Shown here: positions 1-13,330 of the stretch, one piece after another
Position numbering within the stretch: the stretch's first letter is position 1
How the letters are laid out: each line of letters starts with the position of its first letter
Assembly: GCF_032062135.1 (NCBI RefSeq)
Contig: NC_092861.1
Span: 61,833,498 to 61,897,497 of the forward strand
Length of the DNA stretch: 64,000 nt
DNA from: Pyxicephalus adspersus
Taxonomy: Eukaryota > Chordata > Amphibia > Anura > Pyxicephalidae
Reading direction: 5' to 3'
The notes under the pieces: model-generated
Told to the model about the DNA's origin: nothing
The model's database searches: none
Seen by the model: only the letters and a program-made list of their open reading frames with translations
Made by a program: the position numbers and the translations under genes

Positions 1-598
1 GGGTAGTGGAGGGGACATGTAGAGGCAAGGCTTCCGACTTAGAGGAATTAACCTTGAATCCCGCAAGAGCCCCATATCTCTTTAACTCCTCCCACAAATT
101 GGGAAGGGAAATGAGCGGCTGAGTCAGAGTCAGTAAAATATCATCCGCATATAGGGAGAGCTTATAGTCCTTCCCCTTCACCGAGATCCCATGTATATTC
201 TGATTGGAACGAATATTGGCCGCCAGGGGTTCTATACATAAAGCAAAAAGCAGGGGTGATAAAGGACATCCCTGTCTCGTCCCATTTCTAATCGCAAATA
301 CAGTAGAAGAGGCCTGGGGGAGTTTGACCGAAGCTGAAGGGGCCGAGTAAAGGGCCTCAATTGCTTTAACAAAGGGGCCCTTAAAACCCATTCTATCCAG
401 AGTAGAAAAAAGAAATGGCCAACTGAGCCGGTCAAAGGCCTTTTCGGCATCAAGACTAAGTATCACTGATGGTGTTTTCCGTTTGTTAATAATATCAATG
501 ATATTATTCACCCTTCTGGTATTATCCCCCGCTTGTCTTAATGGGATGAAACCCGTTTGATCCCCATGAATAAGAGCAGGGAGGAATTTGGACAATTT
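1..598 (-). mobile_element. L1-type LINE fragment A: reverse transcriptase part of ORF2
   Basis: On the minus strand this is one open frame of about 199 codons from 598 to the window edge, without a stop or frameshift. It shows canonical RT blocks in order: IHGDQTGFIP, LSLDAEKAFDRL, NGTRQGCPLSPLLFAL and the catalytic YADD (complement of about 140-151). The 5' end is truncated and abuts an ATT/TAA-rich tract; the 3' part lies off the left edge. The style matches the ORF2 of the L1 at 1897-6332. It lies in the intron downstream of exon P, in the same orientation as the gene. It is intact enough to be a young insertion. Confidence 0.93.
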
Positions 599-690
599 AT
601 TATTATTATTATTATTATTAATATAATAATAATAATAATAAACAACAGGATTTTTATAGCTCCAACATATTATGCAGCTTTTATTAAAAC
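599..690 (-). repeat. L2-type LINE/SINE 3' tail with (TAA)n
   Basis: Read on the minus strand, 690-646 resembles the tail motif GCTGCATAATATGTTGG..GCTATA and is followed by a (TAA)n-like run to 599. The same motif occurs at 4555-4621 and near 30510 and 58330. Only the last 45-50 bp plus the simple repeat are recognisable. The L1 fragment begins directly at its end. Confidence 0.6.
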
Positions 691-1432
691 TGAAACTAAA
701 TGGAAAAAAGTTTGATTTGACATACTCTTTAAATTCATGGACGTTTAGAATATTGTTAGTCTCAACATAATCTGTCCCTATACAACTTTATGTGAAAAAT
801 AATAGAAATAGAGAAAAGAAATGTCTACTTATGAAATATTAGTTAAGGAACAGGGAAGTTCAATCTGAAAAGTAAGACTACAAACTTTTGTTAGACTGTA
901 CACATGAAAGCCACTTATATTCCACTTTACAAATAATTAATGTAGTCATTACTTTAGTTTAAATGAAAGTACAGTGTGATACACTTCATTTAAGCCAGGC
1001 ACTATAAAATGAGCATTATTATTTTTTTCTCTCCTTGTGAGTGCTGAAGTTATTGACTACTTTTTCTTCAGATTATTAACCTTAGCAACAAAGGTTTTGC
1101 GAAGCATGAAAAACAGACACAATCATTGCACAATGAGGGACTGCTGAATACTTACACAATAATGAAACATTAGGGCTAATGAATCACAAAGCAAATTGCC
1201 CTATTTATGCTATCATATTTAGTTCCCTTCAGAGAGCCTCATAGAAGGTGCAAGTTGTAATGTTAATCTCAGAAACAATAAATAATTGCTTGTTAGAAAA
1301 GCAAGGCTCTTTATACAGGAAAATTCAATGTTTTTGCAAAACACCACTGATAATCATTGTCTATGTTCAGTGACAATGATTCACAGTGAGCAGTCAATGC
1401 ATTTAGGTTCTATTTAAGGACTGTTTTAATTA

Positions 1433-1732
<300 letters not shown>

Positions 1733-1882
1733 TCAGCATTTGGAATAAATGTTAATGAGAACTTGAGACAGTTTAGACATAAAAATATTCATAAAAAGGA
1801 AGAAAACAGAGAACAGAATTCTGAAAATAAAATAACAGTAATTAATCTTTATTTATTAAATTATTTAGAATCACCAGACAGC

Positions 1883-3538
1883 CTAGATGCATTTTTTTTT
1901 GTAATTATATTTTGGCCTATAATTTGAGCAATCCATAGGGTCTTTACCCGGTTTTGGAATAACCGTAATATGTGACGTAGACATAGCGGGAGGGATCGGC
2001 TTTCCGTTCAGAAAATCATTAAACAGTTGGACAAGGTATGAGGAGAGTTCTGGCAAAAACGTTTTATAGTATAGATAAGTGAGTCCATCTGGACCCGGGG
2101 CCTTAGATGATGGAAGTTGGCTAATAATTTTTGCAAGTTCCTCCTCTGTAATGGGGCAAATAAGTTGCTCTAGGCATTCAGGTTCAAGTCTAGGAAGGTC
2201 TACTTGTGCTAGGTAAGAATCTATATTAGGGATCAGTAGTCTCCCCAAAGGGGCTTGGGCTCTATGAACTGTCTGATACAAGCGTGAATAATATGCTTCA
2301 AAGCAAGCAGCAATTTGAGAAGGATCATAACGGACCAACCCGCCATCATCCTTAACTGCTCCCGGGGAGGAATTTAGCTGCATATCCCTCAGTTTACTGG
2401 CCAGCAAGGAATCCGCCTTGTTACCTTTATGGTAGTACAGCTGGCGGGTTCTCTGCATCTGCCAACCAACCTTCCTCAGCTCGATAGCTCGAATTTTAGA
2501 TCTAAGGGTGGTAATTTTCCCCAAAAGTCTCAAAGACGGTTTTAACGTATATTTGGCCTCAACAGATCTCAAGGCCTGCATTGTAAGAGAACGTTGCAAA
2601 TTAGTATCCCGTTTAAGCTTGGAGCCCAGAGCTATGCAATGTCCTCTAATCACAGCCTTGTGCGCCTCCCAAAGTGTGGAAAGGTGGGTAACAGAGCCTT
2701 CATTTTCCCTGAAAAAAGTTTGTAAATTAGTGGAAAGGAAGGATTTGGTTTCTGGTTGTTTAATTAAATACTCATTGAGCCTCCAGTGACAAACTCCCGT
2801 CGGTTTGAGGGAGAGTAACACCTCCAATGTGATAGGAGCATGATCCGACCAGGAGATCAGGTGAATCTCCGCAGAGATACTATTTCTCAAAAGAGGGAGA
2901 TTAGTGAACAAATAATCTATGCAGGTATGAGTTCTATGGGAAGAAGAGTAGAAGGAATATTGTCTACCAGAAGGATGGTGGATACGCCAATTATCGTAGA
3001 GTTGGTACCTCCTGATCAATTGTCTAAACCCCCAGGATTGTTTGGACCCCTGCCTTGAGGGCTGGGATTGGATCAAAGCATGTCTATCCAAGGTCGGGGA
3101 AAACGTCACATTAAAGTCACCTCCCACTATTAAGTAAGTATGGTCAAATTTCTTAAGGAGAGACAAAACTTTGCTAAGGAAGTGGATCTGACCCTGATTA
3201 GGAGCATACACATTGCATAGCGTGATAGGCACTCCTTGTACCGAGCCATTCAGGATAATGTATCTCCCCCCCTTGTCCAGTATAGAACGAGATAGTGTAA
3301 ATTTAACAGAATCTTTCATGAGGACCGCCACTCCAGCTTTTTTCTTACACTGGGAGTTAGCCTGGTACACCTGAGGATAAAGTCTGGAAGCAAAATTAAA
3401 ATTACCCGAGCTATCAAAATGAGTCTCCTGTAGGAAGACCACATCTGAGGACATACGTTTAAACTCCCTAAGTGCCAGTTTACGTTTTATGTTAGAATTT
3501 AAGCCCCGGACATTAATAGATAAAATCTTTGTAGCCAT
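1883..3538 (-). pseudogene. L1 ORF2, 5' part: endonuclease plus start of RT
   Basis: Open for 551 codons, of which about 542 belong to the element; the final nine come from the A tail and flank. Residues 1-240 are an apparently intact apurinic-type endonuclease: N9, QETH with E38, NVYAPN with Y111, GGDFNV with D141/N143, CIDYLF with D208 and SDHAP with D232/H233. A linker follows, then the RT N-terminus (KAPGPDG, VIPKPGKDP) ending at SNYRP (538-542). All catalytic RT blocks and the C-terminal zinc-knuckle part are absent. It cannot encode a working reverse transcriptase; the endonuclease frame is undamaged. Confidence 0.92.
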
Positions 3539-4742
3539 TATGAATAAAAAAGAACCACATTACTTCATCCAGCTCCCCCCCTGTAAAAGAGCACTCTTGT
3601 GGTGACCTGGAGAAAATTCTGCAAGACCAGTTACAACCAGACATAGTGTTACCATCAAAAAAGGGAAGAGGGTGTAGAGGAACAGGGATAAACTTCAGAG
3701 CAATCTGGGAGAAAACAAAAAACCAGGGGAAGGAAGCAAACCAGCAAAGTAACATTCGCCGATAGGCGACCAAAAAGGGAATGACATCCGCCGGTCCCCA
3801 CCACACACAAGGTGAACACAGGGAACAACTTCTTAGAGCAGATGAACAACTCCCTCCAGAGGGGCAATGAACCCAGAAGGCCAGTGGAATTAAACCAGGA
3901 ATCCGCATAGATCCTTCCATAAAAAGAAAGTAGATTAGGCCGACGCCGGCCGCCATTAGGAAAAGCCTCTAGGGCGAGCCAGGTACCCCCCCCCCGGCTA
4001 ATGCCAGGTACAGTCCCAAGCCCCCCCCAGGGCTGCGTCAATATCGGGTATTTCAACATAGAAAGCACAAAAGCCGCTTAAACACAGTAGTAAAACCAGC
4101 AAACAGGTATAATATTAACCTCCTACATGTAAAAGCAGCAATTAATAATCCCTACACAGGTATTGTCCCACTTACATCTCTGACATGGTTAAAAAATACT
4201 CCCCCTGCCGCTCTCTCGGCTCCTCCAATGACCTACTAATGACTTCCTCACTCATAACCTCATCACACGCATGAATAAAAGACTTTTCTAGAGCTGCTCC
4301 AACTCTCTGGAATGGTCTTCCTCGTCCTATTCGGCTTGCTCCTACTTTCTGCTCATTTAAAAGAGCGCTCAAAACCCATTTTTTCAAACTTGCCTACCCG
4401 GCTTCTTTTGTCATTTGAAACCATCACTACTTCCCACACTACATATCTCACATCCTTTGTGTGTGAAATTCCCCCACCTACTAGATTGTAAGCTCTTCGG
4501 GGCAGGGTCCTCTCCTCCTGTATCACTGTCTGTATTAGTCTGTCATTTGCAATCCCTATTTAATGTACAGCGCTGCGTAATATGTTGGCGCTATATAAAT
4601 CCTGTTTAATAATAATAATAATACACAAGCATACCCTATCAATGAGAGGGAAAGACACATCTAAGCATTGTGTATAGATTAAAATGTATAGCATAAACCT
4701 CTGCAATAGAACACGTTAAAGTAGTAAACCAGTAAATGCACA
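3539..4742 (-). other. L1 inter-ORF spacer
   Basis: Spacer between ORF1 stop and ORF2 start, about 740 bp once the 4159-4621 L2 fragment is removed. It is GC-richer than the intron, with C-runs near 3990 and 4025. No conserved domain is visible in the overlapping short minus-strand frames, so I treat it as noncoding element sequence. Confidence 0.6.
4159..4621 (+). mobile_element. L2-type LINE 3' end, nested in the L1 and in opposite orientation
   Basis: The forward frame from 4161 to the stop at 4416-4418 reads ISDMVKKYSP, RSLGSS, then AAPTLWNGLPRPIRLAP and LKTHFFKLAY, the conserved C-terminal end of L2/CR1-group reverse transcriptase ORFs. There is one in-frame TGA at 4272-4274. After it comes the usual 3' tail (TAAGCTCTTCGGGGCAGGG ... 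GCGCTATATAAAT) and (TAA)n. TACACA occurs immediately on both sides (4153-4158, 4622-4627), a possible short target duplication. 5'-truncated and non-functional. Confidence 0.85.
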
Positions 4743-6230
4743 TTATAGGGTGGGCTGCCACAACTTCAGCGGCGTAGAGGAGGAGATCGGCCAGGTGGCG
4801 AGGCCGCGTCCCAACGGTGAGCCTTGGATCTCTTCCCCGAAACCACCGGCTACCTCTTGCTCCCATCCAGGTAACTTCGGGCGGGGAATCCCCAAGTCTC
4901 TGCAGAAAGAATTTAAGTCCTCCGGGGACCGCAGAATAACAGTTCTCCCTTCCTGTCGTGCAATGAGGCTGAAAGGGAAGCCCCATCTATAAGGAATGCG
5001 GCCATCTCTAAGAATAGTCAGTAAAGGCTGGAGAAGGCGGCGCTGCTGTAATGTATGCCATGATAAGTCCTGGTAAAGTTGGAGAGGGGCCCCATCGAAT
5101 TCGAGATTGCGCATATTTCTAGCCGTGGACATGATGTCATCCTTCATTTCAGCATCAGCTAGCTGGCAAATCACATCTCTAAGTCTGGCTGCAGAGCCCG
5201 GACGTTTGGATGTTCTAAAGGCCCTTTGAATATGAACCTCCCGGGGAGAGGGGCGTCCCAGAACCTTGGCAAAGAAGGCTTGCAGCACTGGTTTAAGATC
5301 ATTATCTCTGGTTGCTTCAGGGAGACCCCGCACTCTAATATTATTTCGGCGTGACTTATTATCCATGTCCTCTATCTGACGCTGTAGCTCTCTTATTTTC
5401 TGATCACTTTCTTCCACTTTATGTGAGAGCGCAGTTATATCTTCCTTTGCATGTAACACTGTATCGTCCAGATCATCCACTCTGCCAGCCAGGGATTGGA
5501 GGTCAGCCCGCAAGGCCCCAATTTCAGAACGGCAAGTTGCCTGCACTTCAGCAACCAATTTTTGAAAATCATCTTTAGTTGGGAGGATCTGCAGGTATTG
5601 CTGCCAGGTAGGGTTATAGGAAGCATCTGAGAAGGGAGTCCCCCCTTCTTTCCGCATGGACGGGCTGGATAAGGCCCTGTGCCTCATGGTCTTATCCTCC
5701 CTCTCCCCCTTGCTAGAGTAGAGCGCACTTCTAATGGGAGAATTGGGGGCCATCAAAGGTGAATCTGGAGCTAACCTCCTCCCAGATCTCGGTGGGCATA
5801 GAGCCCTATGGTGTGGAGAGGCCCCCTCTTGCTGTAGCGTATCTATCCCCTCAGCCACTGTGTCTCCAGCCACTGCCACCTGATATGCATCCTCTCCCTG
5901 AGGGGAGACTGCAGGGGAGAGACTTCCCCCTCTATATCCCGCAGGACTCACCGAGCCAGGGGAAGATGTTCCTGAGTCCCGGGGGGAGGATGACCGCAGA
6001 GCCCCCTCATCCGTGGATCGTGCTGAGTGCTGTGAGTCCCCGTCCTCCAGGAGCTCTTCTCCCTCTCCCCGCTGCCACGTGTGCGGGGAGGAGGTCGGCG
6101 CCATTTTGGCAGCTGAAGAGGACGCCGGGGAATCCTGTATATAGTCCCTTATGGAGGGCTGCCCAGATGCTGGAAGCGGTGCTGGGGGCGGGGGAAACCT
6201 CCCCACTCTGGCCTTCCTCTGTTTGCCCAT
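4743..6230 (-). CDS. L1 ORF1 protein (RNA-binding chaperone, Transposase_22-like)
   Basis: 495-codon uninterrupted ORF. I chose the ATG at 6230 (MGKQRKARVG) because the in-frame ATG upstream at 6362 lies outside the element in flanking DNA. Residues 1-215 are Pro/Ser-rich and low in complexity. Residues 221-292 form a heptad-like coiled coil (trimerisation region in L1 ORF1p). Residues 296-375 look like the RRM, with NNIRVRGLPE, and 380-450 like the C-terminal domain with WGFPFSLIA. In the L1 family this protein binds the element RNA in a cytoplasmic particle. Full length and undamaged, so recent. Clean forward-strand frames of 60-160 codons across this region are shadows. Confidence 0.9.
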   Translation of the reverse strand: MGKQRKARVGRFPPPPAPLPASGQPSIRDYIQDSPASSSAAKMAPTSSPHTWQRGEGEELLEDGDSQHSARSTDEGALRSSSPRDSGTSSPGSVSPAGYRGGSLSPAVSPQGEDAYQVAVAGDTVAEGIDTLQQEGASPHHRALCPPRSGRRLAPDSPLMAPNSPIRSALYSSKGEREDKTMRHRALSSPSMRKEGGTPFSDASYNPTWQQYLQILPTKDDFQKLVAEVQATCRSEIGALRADLQSLAGRVDDLDDTVLHAKEDITALSHKVEESDQKIRELQRQIEDMDNKSRRNNIRVRGLPEATRDNDLKPVLQAFFAKVLGRPSPREVHIQRAFRTSKRPGSAARLRDVICQLADAEMKDDIMSTARNMRNLEFDGAPLQLYQDLSWHTLQQRRLLQPLLTILRDGRIPYRWGFPFSLIARQEGRTVILRSPEDLNSFCRDLGIPRPKLPGWEQEVAGGFGEEIQGSPLGRGLATWPISSSTPLKLWQPTL

Positions 6231-7375
6231 GGATGGGTAAGTAAGCTCCCGATATCTTGCAGATTGCGGGCGGCGTCTGAGGAGCCCTGGAATTACACGG
6301 CCATCGCGCTCGCCGGCTAGGCCACGCCCCCTGCCTAGATGCATTTTTAATACATGTAGCATATTTATGACCTATACAGGAGGTCAGTCTCACATTAAAA
6401 AGAGACAACAGTTGAGCACAAAAGCTAACAAGTATGATATTCCAAAAATATATTGCAGATACATATTCAATAGGATTTATGTTACTATTTTTATGTGACC
6501 CGATGAGCTAAAAAGAAAGTCCTAAATGTAGCCACATGCACATGATCTCAAATGCTAACTGCATGAAATATGTAATATGTATGTAATATATAAAAGGATT
6601 TATACTACTGTATGCCCTTGTTCTTTTTTTTTCAGTAGAACTGGACATTTAAAGCACACATGGTTATGCTAAGAGATTTCATTTAGATCGGCACCCACTG
6701 TGCTTCTTGCAGGCTACAAGTTTCTTCTTACCCAGAGCTGTAAGTGTTAAATTAGTAACAAAAAAGGAATTATTGGGGTTCACTCAAAATGGTTAGTGAG
6801 ACAACAGCATTTATTTTGTTATATTTTGCTCTTTATTGCTAATAAATCTTATGTTTTAGTTTAAATTAGTCAAATTTTACCCTTTATGATATGTAACATT
6901 TATGGTGTTTAAAATGTAACAAAATTGAAAATTAGAATGAAATAAGAAAGTTCTGTCTCCAGCTTTCCTTTAAGAAAATTATTCATACCGGGTTTGAGTG
7001 ACATCCAATTATTGGTGAATACTTTGGATTTATTCAGCTACCTAGTAGATTGTCTGCATAGGAATGTGCTGAAATGCTTTTTAATAACATAAACCAGGGC
7101 ATTACTTTTAAATGAAAGCCATTGTAACGGCAGGACAAAAGATAAGTGGATTTTCCTCAAGAGTCATCAGGAGCAATAATGAACTTGTAATGTATCACAA
7201 CTTTGACAATTCTATTTAAAACAACAACAATAAATGAATAAATATTTATAGTAGGATCCCACTCAAGGTTTAGTTGATTCTATGTATTTTACATTTTAGT
7301 TACGTTTTATATGATGCAACAAAACCACTAAAGTCAAATTTATAGACTACAACTTTTCAAACACAGATGTATTTA

Positions 7376-9024
<1,649 letters not shown>

Positions 9025-12000
9025 TCATACAGTATGTGCTGATTTCCTAAAAGACTAATATTTAGGGTACACAAAGAATATTCCATTCTCAAAAAATATA
9101 TATTTCCATGTTCAAAATAGAAAAACTGATATGAAAGTTGAATCTAACGTGAACAAAGTCTGGTTTTCTGAAGTATCCTCATACACTTGTAAAGACCACA
9201 ACTATATTCTCCTTCTTTGATACTAATGAAAGTGCACAGATCAACTTACTCTGCAAAAATGCAGTAGGATTTTAATATAAAACCCTCAGGGTTTTTAATG
9301 TATATGCAGCATTATTAAAAAGTGAATTAAAAATGTATAAATCTATGTATAAGCAGATGCTTACAACACAACTGTGAATAACAACAATACAGCAATCTGT
9401 TTTATTGGAAACAAAAGCACAGTTGATATTTGTAAATGGCAGTAGCTGTCTGCAAATTTTAATACTTTTGCCTATAGTCGCTTCATGTTAAGCATTTTAA
9501 TACAAGAGTTATAATGCAGTACAATAGGGTTGATTTTTTTTTAAAGGAATATAGGTTATTCATATAGCAAAGTAAATGATAACTTTGTAAAATAAATGAT
9601 TGCTTAGCTCAATGTAGCACTCCTATAGGGGTGGCTGATGTTTTCCAGGTTTCCTTTTTGATGAGGTAGAAATGACCACAAAGGCTTGTATATCAGTTTG
9701 GGGTTAGTTTATTAAAGGCTCAACAGCAGAAGGGAGAGTTAGGGTAAGTAGTGTCTGGTGGTTGCAGTTCAAATTTGCTTGGTACACAGTTATAATTATC
9801 ATCCATATAAGTCAGTGGGAGAAACTCTCTCTTTCAGAGTGGTACTCCTCTTTATGTAGTGACAATCCCTGGATAAGCAAAAAGTCAAAGTAATACCATC
9901 CTGCTCGTCCCTTTTCCGCCGGTACCTTCTACCTGATGAAATGGACATTCTTCCCTGTCATCTCAGGCTTCTAGTCTTTCAGCCTAAGGGTCTCCCCCTC
10001 ACTGCTATCATTTTCTTTTTCAGGGTCTACCTAAATGAGCCATAGGCCAACAGATTATTACAGCAGGGCCCTAATTGGCTTCTACCTCATTAAAACTTTC
10101 TTTAGCGATCTGGGCCAACCAACAATACCAAAGGAGAGTCTAGAACACACTAGTAAATTGTAGAAATGTAACCTCTTCTATCGTAAAGAGACCCTATTAG
10201 GTGTATATCCAGCCAAACTTTTTCTCTAAGTTTTGGATGCTGTTGTGGATGCTGATGTGGATCTGTGGTAAACACTAACAAATGGATGCTAGAAGTTTTA
10301 TCAGCTCTGTGATTTTCTCTGTGTTTTTGTTTCAGATTTTCTCTCACTTCCTGTCTGGTAAAATTGTTGTCAGTAGAACAAAAAAGAAAAATTCTCTAAC
10401 AGAAATGTAGGTAGCAGTAAATACCTGACAGGTATTTTAATTATTTTCTTCACTATCGAAAATTAAAAACACATAGTGCACATGACTGGAAAATTATTCT
10501 GAGTGAGGAGAGCTTCACACTAGTCATTAGGCTGCACATTCACTTTGCAAAATAAACCTTTACTTTGGTATGTGAACAGCCTCTTTTTACTTAGTAAATC
10601 AACCCCATGATTTTACAGCAATTATATCATATACAACATCATACACTAAGCTTTAGTAAAGGGAATAAAATCATCAAATACATAAACCATATCCCTTCAG
10701 GTGCTGCTATAATTATTCCCCCTTGATACATGCTATGAAAAGGTTTACCAAGCATTAACAGCTGTAAAACCTTTGTCATCCACAAGGGTTTTTTGCCCTT
10801 CTATCCCTAGTTAATACCTCAATCAAAATGAATGGATTCACAGTTTTTGTGCTTGCTTAGGGATTCTATAGTGATTTAATTAACTTAACCCCGTAATATT
10901 CTAATAAAGTTCTCCATGCATACATAACACTGTGATCAGCTTCATTGTTGTAGAACTGCTGGGGTTAAACACTGAATGCACAGATGAGTGAGCTCTGAAT
11001 TACTGTTAAGAGGTAATGTAAAATTGCTTTCTTTCAAATGGCAAGACACAATTATGTGTGAATAAATAATTTTATATATTTAAGAGAAAAAAAGTATAAT
11101 TACAACTTTTCAAGCTTCAGGATAATTTGAGAATTGATAAATCAGGGATGATACTGTTATCTACTAAAGACTGCTTGATCTTTATATATCTATTCATATC
11201 CCCTGACTCTGATTTGCAAAAGTATTGCTAAAATATTTTGCCCATGTAGCAAAGAACTTTCTATCACTCTAAAAAAAATCGCTATACCAATAACAATCAC
11301 TTGCAACTTGATTCAGGGCAATTACACTATGCAATTTAAAATTTCAGTAATGACAGTAGAATAAGCCTGCTCAGTGAGCATAGCAATTGGTGTACATGAA
11401 AATTGTACAAATGTTCTTTCTAAAAGGATTTTCTGTTTTTTATGCCATTAATACACATCTGTATTACATATAAGATTGCCTTAAACATCACAAGTGACCT
11501 TTTCTAATACATAGTGCCAATGATCATAAATCTTTATTCTCTAGATTGAATTTATCTACCTGATCCTGGAAATGTAAAACATGGAATGACTCATAAACTG
11601 ATGATGGTTCATTTGACCTTTCTTAACTTATTATTGGTTATTTTGAACATATGTAATGTATTGCTCAATTAAAGGAACAGTACAACATTCTAAATATTGA
11701 GTCCATAGTATATTTTGTTGGACATATGCAAAAAAGGGAATATTGGGAGTACATTTATTGTGGCACATAAATGCATCTTATTAATATATATCCAATAATC
11801 CTATTGATCTATATACATTAAAGCACCAGTGATCACATATAAATGAGAAAATATCTCATTATGAAATTCTGAATATTTCTTCTGAAAGAAATACAGTGAC
11901 ATTTATACCAGGTCAAACACAGCCCAAACACAGCCCCTGAAATGCCATGAATACTGCTCAATGTTAATGACATTTTAATGACCTGCATTCTAGGTGCATT

Positions 12001-12220
12001 ATGTTGACACACCTTTTTTAATTACCAATAAAAATGAGGACAGTTACTTGTAACATACTTATTTCTCCAAAGGTATGGACATTTCAAATGCCAAATGCCA
12101 TATTTTCAAATGCCTACAAAACATGTAAAAGTAAAAATACACTGCATCCAAATCATGCTTATCATGCTTGATGTAATTTATAATCCACAGACCACATACC
12201 ACTATATATTTGTATACTAC

Positions 12221-12256
12221 ATCTCTCTCTCTCTCTCTATACATATATATATATAC
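12221..12256 (+). repeat. (CT)n/(AT)n simple repeat
   Basis: Short CT run followed by an ATATAT run. Confidence 0.8.
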
Positions 12257-13163
12257 AAGCTATAATTTAAAAAAAAAATGCCATGTCTAATTATCATGGT
12301 GTACTAGAAGCCTAAAATCAATGAATGCCAAAAATGACAAAGTAACCAAGGACTTTGTTGATAACATTAACATGAGTACCATGAACATGACATGTTACAT
12401 TATCTTAATTAAGAGAACATTCCAGCACAGCAAGTGTGTCAATTGTCATTTAAGTATCCAGTGATAATCTTAGACAGTAAGCCAATAAACTAAATAAATC
12501 AAAGGGCTTTGTTAAGCATGCAAACGTATTAGTCACTTAGACACATGTAAAAGTTCTACTCTAACTGAAGCAAGTAAAATAACTACTAATCATTTGGTAA
12601 ATACTTTTTTGCTTGTGCATGGATATTAATAAAAACAATTCTGCACAGTTTGTATTTGTTGCAAATAGTCTTCTATAGCTGAGCAGCAATATACAGGTGT
12701 TCTGTGTGTTGTCATGTAAATAGGGAAAAGGTAATAGGTGAGCCCAATGAAGGATTCTCCCTCCTACCTATTGTTCAGAGGACAACTCATAATGTTGGAT
12801 TTCCCCTCTCTTTCTCTAGGTACCAAAGTTATCAAGACAAATAAAAGGGGTGCGTCTTCTTCTAAGGTAAAACACCCTTTGCATACAAGTTTACCTTCCT
12901 ATATTGGTTCCTAATAATTTTGCCAAAATCTGATATGTTGTTAGAAAGCACTCTATTTTACTAATCTATACTGATGATCTGTATTATTTATTGTTGTCAT
13001 TGATCTTCATGATTCATGTGATTCAAAGAACTGCAACTAATTTTTTCTTACCATGTAAACTTGTAATCTTTTTGTTGCTAACATGCTGATGGGGAAAAGG
13101 CTGACATTGAGTACAATGATCATGAAGTTTACTAATACTTTTATGAAATATTTTACTATAATT

Positions 13164-13330
13164 GGTGGCTCAGAGGTTAGCACTTTGGCCTTTCAAGTGC
13201 TAGGTCCCAGGTTCAAATCTGCCTGCAGTTCGCACGGTTAGAATATTTGGCTTCCCCCCCTAAAATTGACCCTAAACTGTGGACAAGATCACAGACTTTG
13301 TGAAGCGCTGCTGTCGTTGATACTAATAAC
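13164..13330 (+). mobile_element. tRNA-derived SINE fragment
   Basis: Starts GGTGGCTCAGAGGTTAGCAC, resembling a Pol III A box, with a B-box-like GGTTCAAATC at about 13210-13219. The downstream part TTGGCTTCCCCCCTAAAATT and GACCCTAAACTGT is a body I associate with a common frog repeat. Too degenerate for a cloverleaf and has no anticodon arm that fits, so it is a SINE and not a tRNA gene. The 3' end is uncertain. Confidence 0.65.

Larger units (their letters stand above)
1881..6348 (-). mobile_element. L1-type LINE insertion B with 16-bp target-site duplication, 3'-truncated
   Basis: The element body is about 1897-6332, bounded by identical 16-bp copies GCCTAGATGCATTTTT at 1881-1896 and 6333-6348. 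On the element's sense (minus) strand the target reads TATT/AAAAATGC, a good L1 endonuclease site. The order is a short GC-rich 5' region (GGGGGCGTGGCC), ORF1, a spacer carrying an unrelated L2 fragment, ORF2 as far as the start of the RT domain, then about nine A. Thus the tail follows ORF2 codon 542 or so instead of a 3' UTR. It lies in the intron between exons O and P, in gene-sense orientation. Confidence 0.93.

Noticed and set aside
5759..6244. 161-codon forward ORF
   Set aside because: Antisense shadow of the GC-rich, Pro/Ser-rich part of L1 ORF1.
4743..6362. ORF1 starting at the ATG at 6362
   Set aside because: The first residues derive from host flank and target duplication; the element starts at about 6332, and ATG at 6230 gives the L1-like N-terminus.
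13164..13240. Possible tRNA gene
   Set aside because: A- and B-box-like motifs are present but no cloverleaf or anticodon stem can be drawn, and repeat body sequence follows; it is a SINE.
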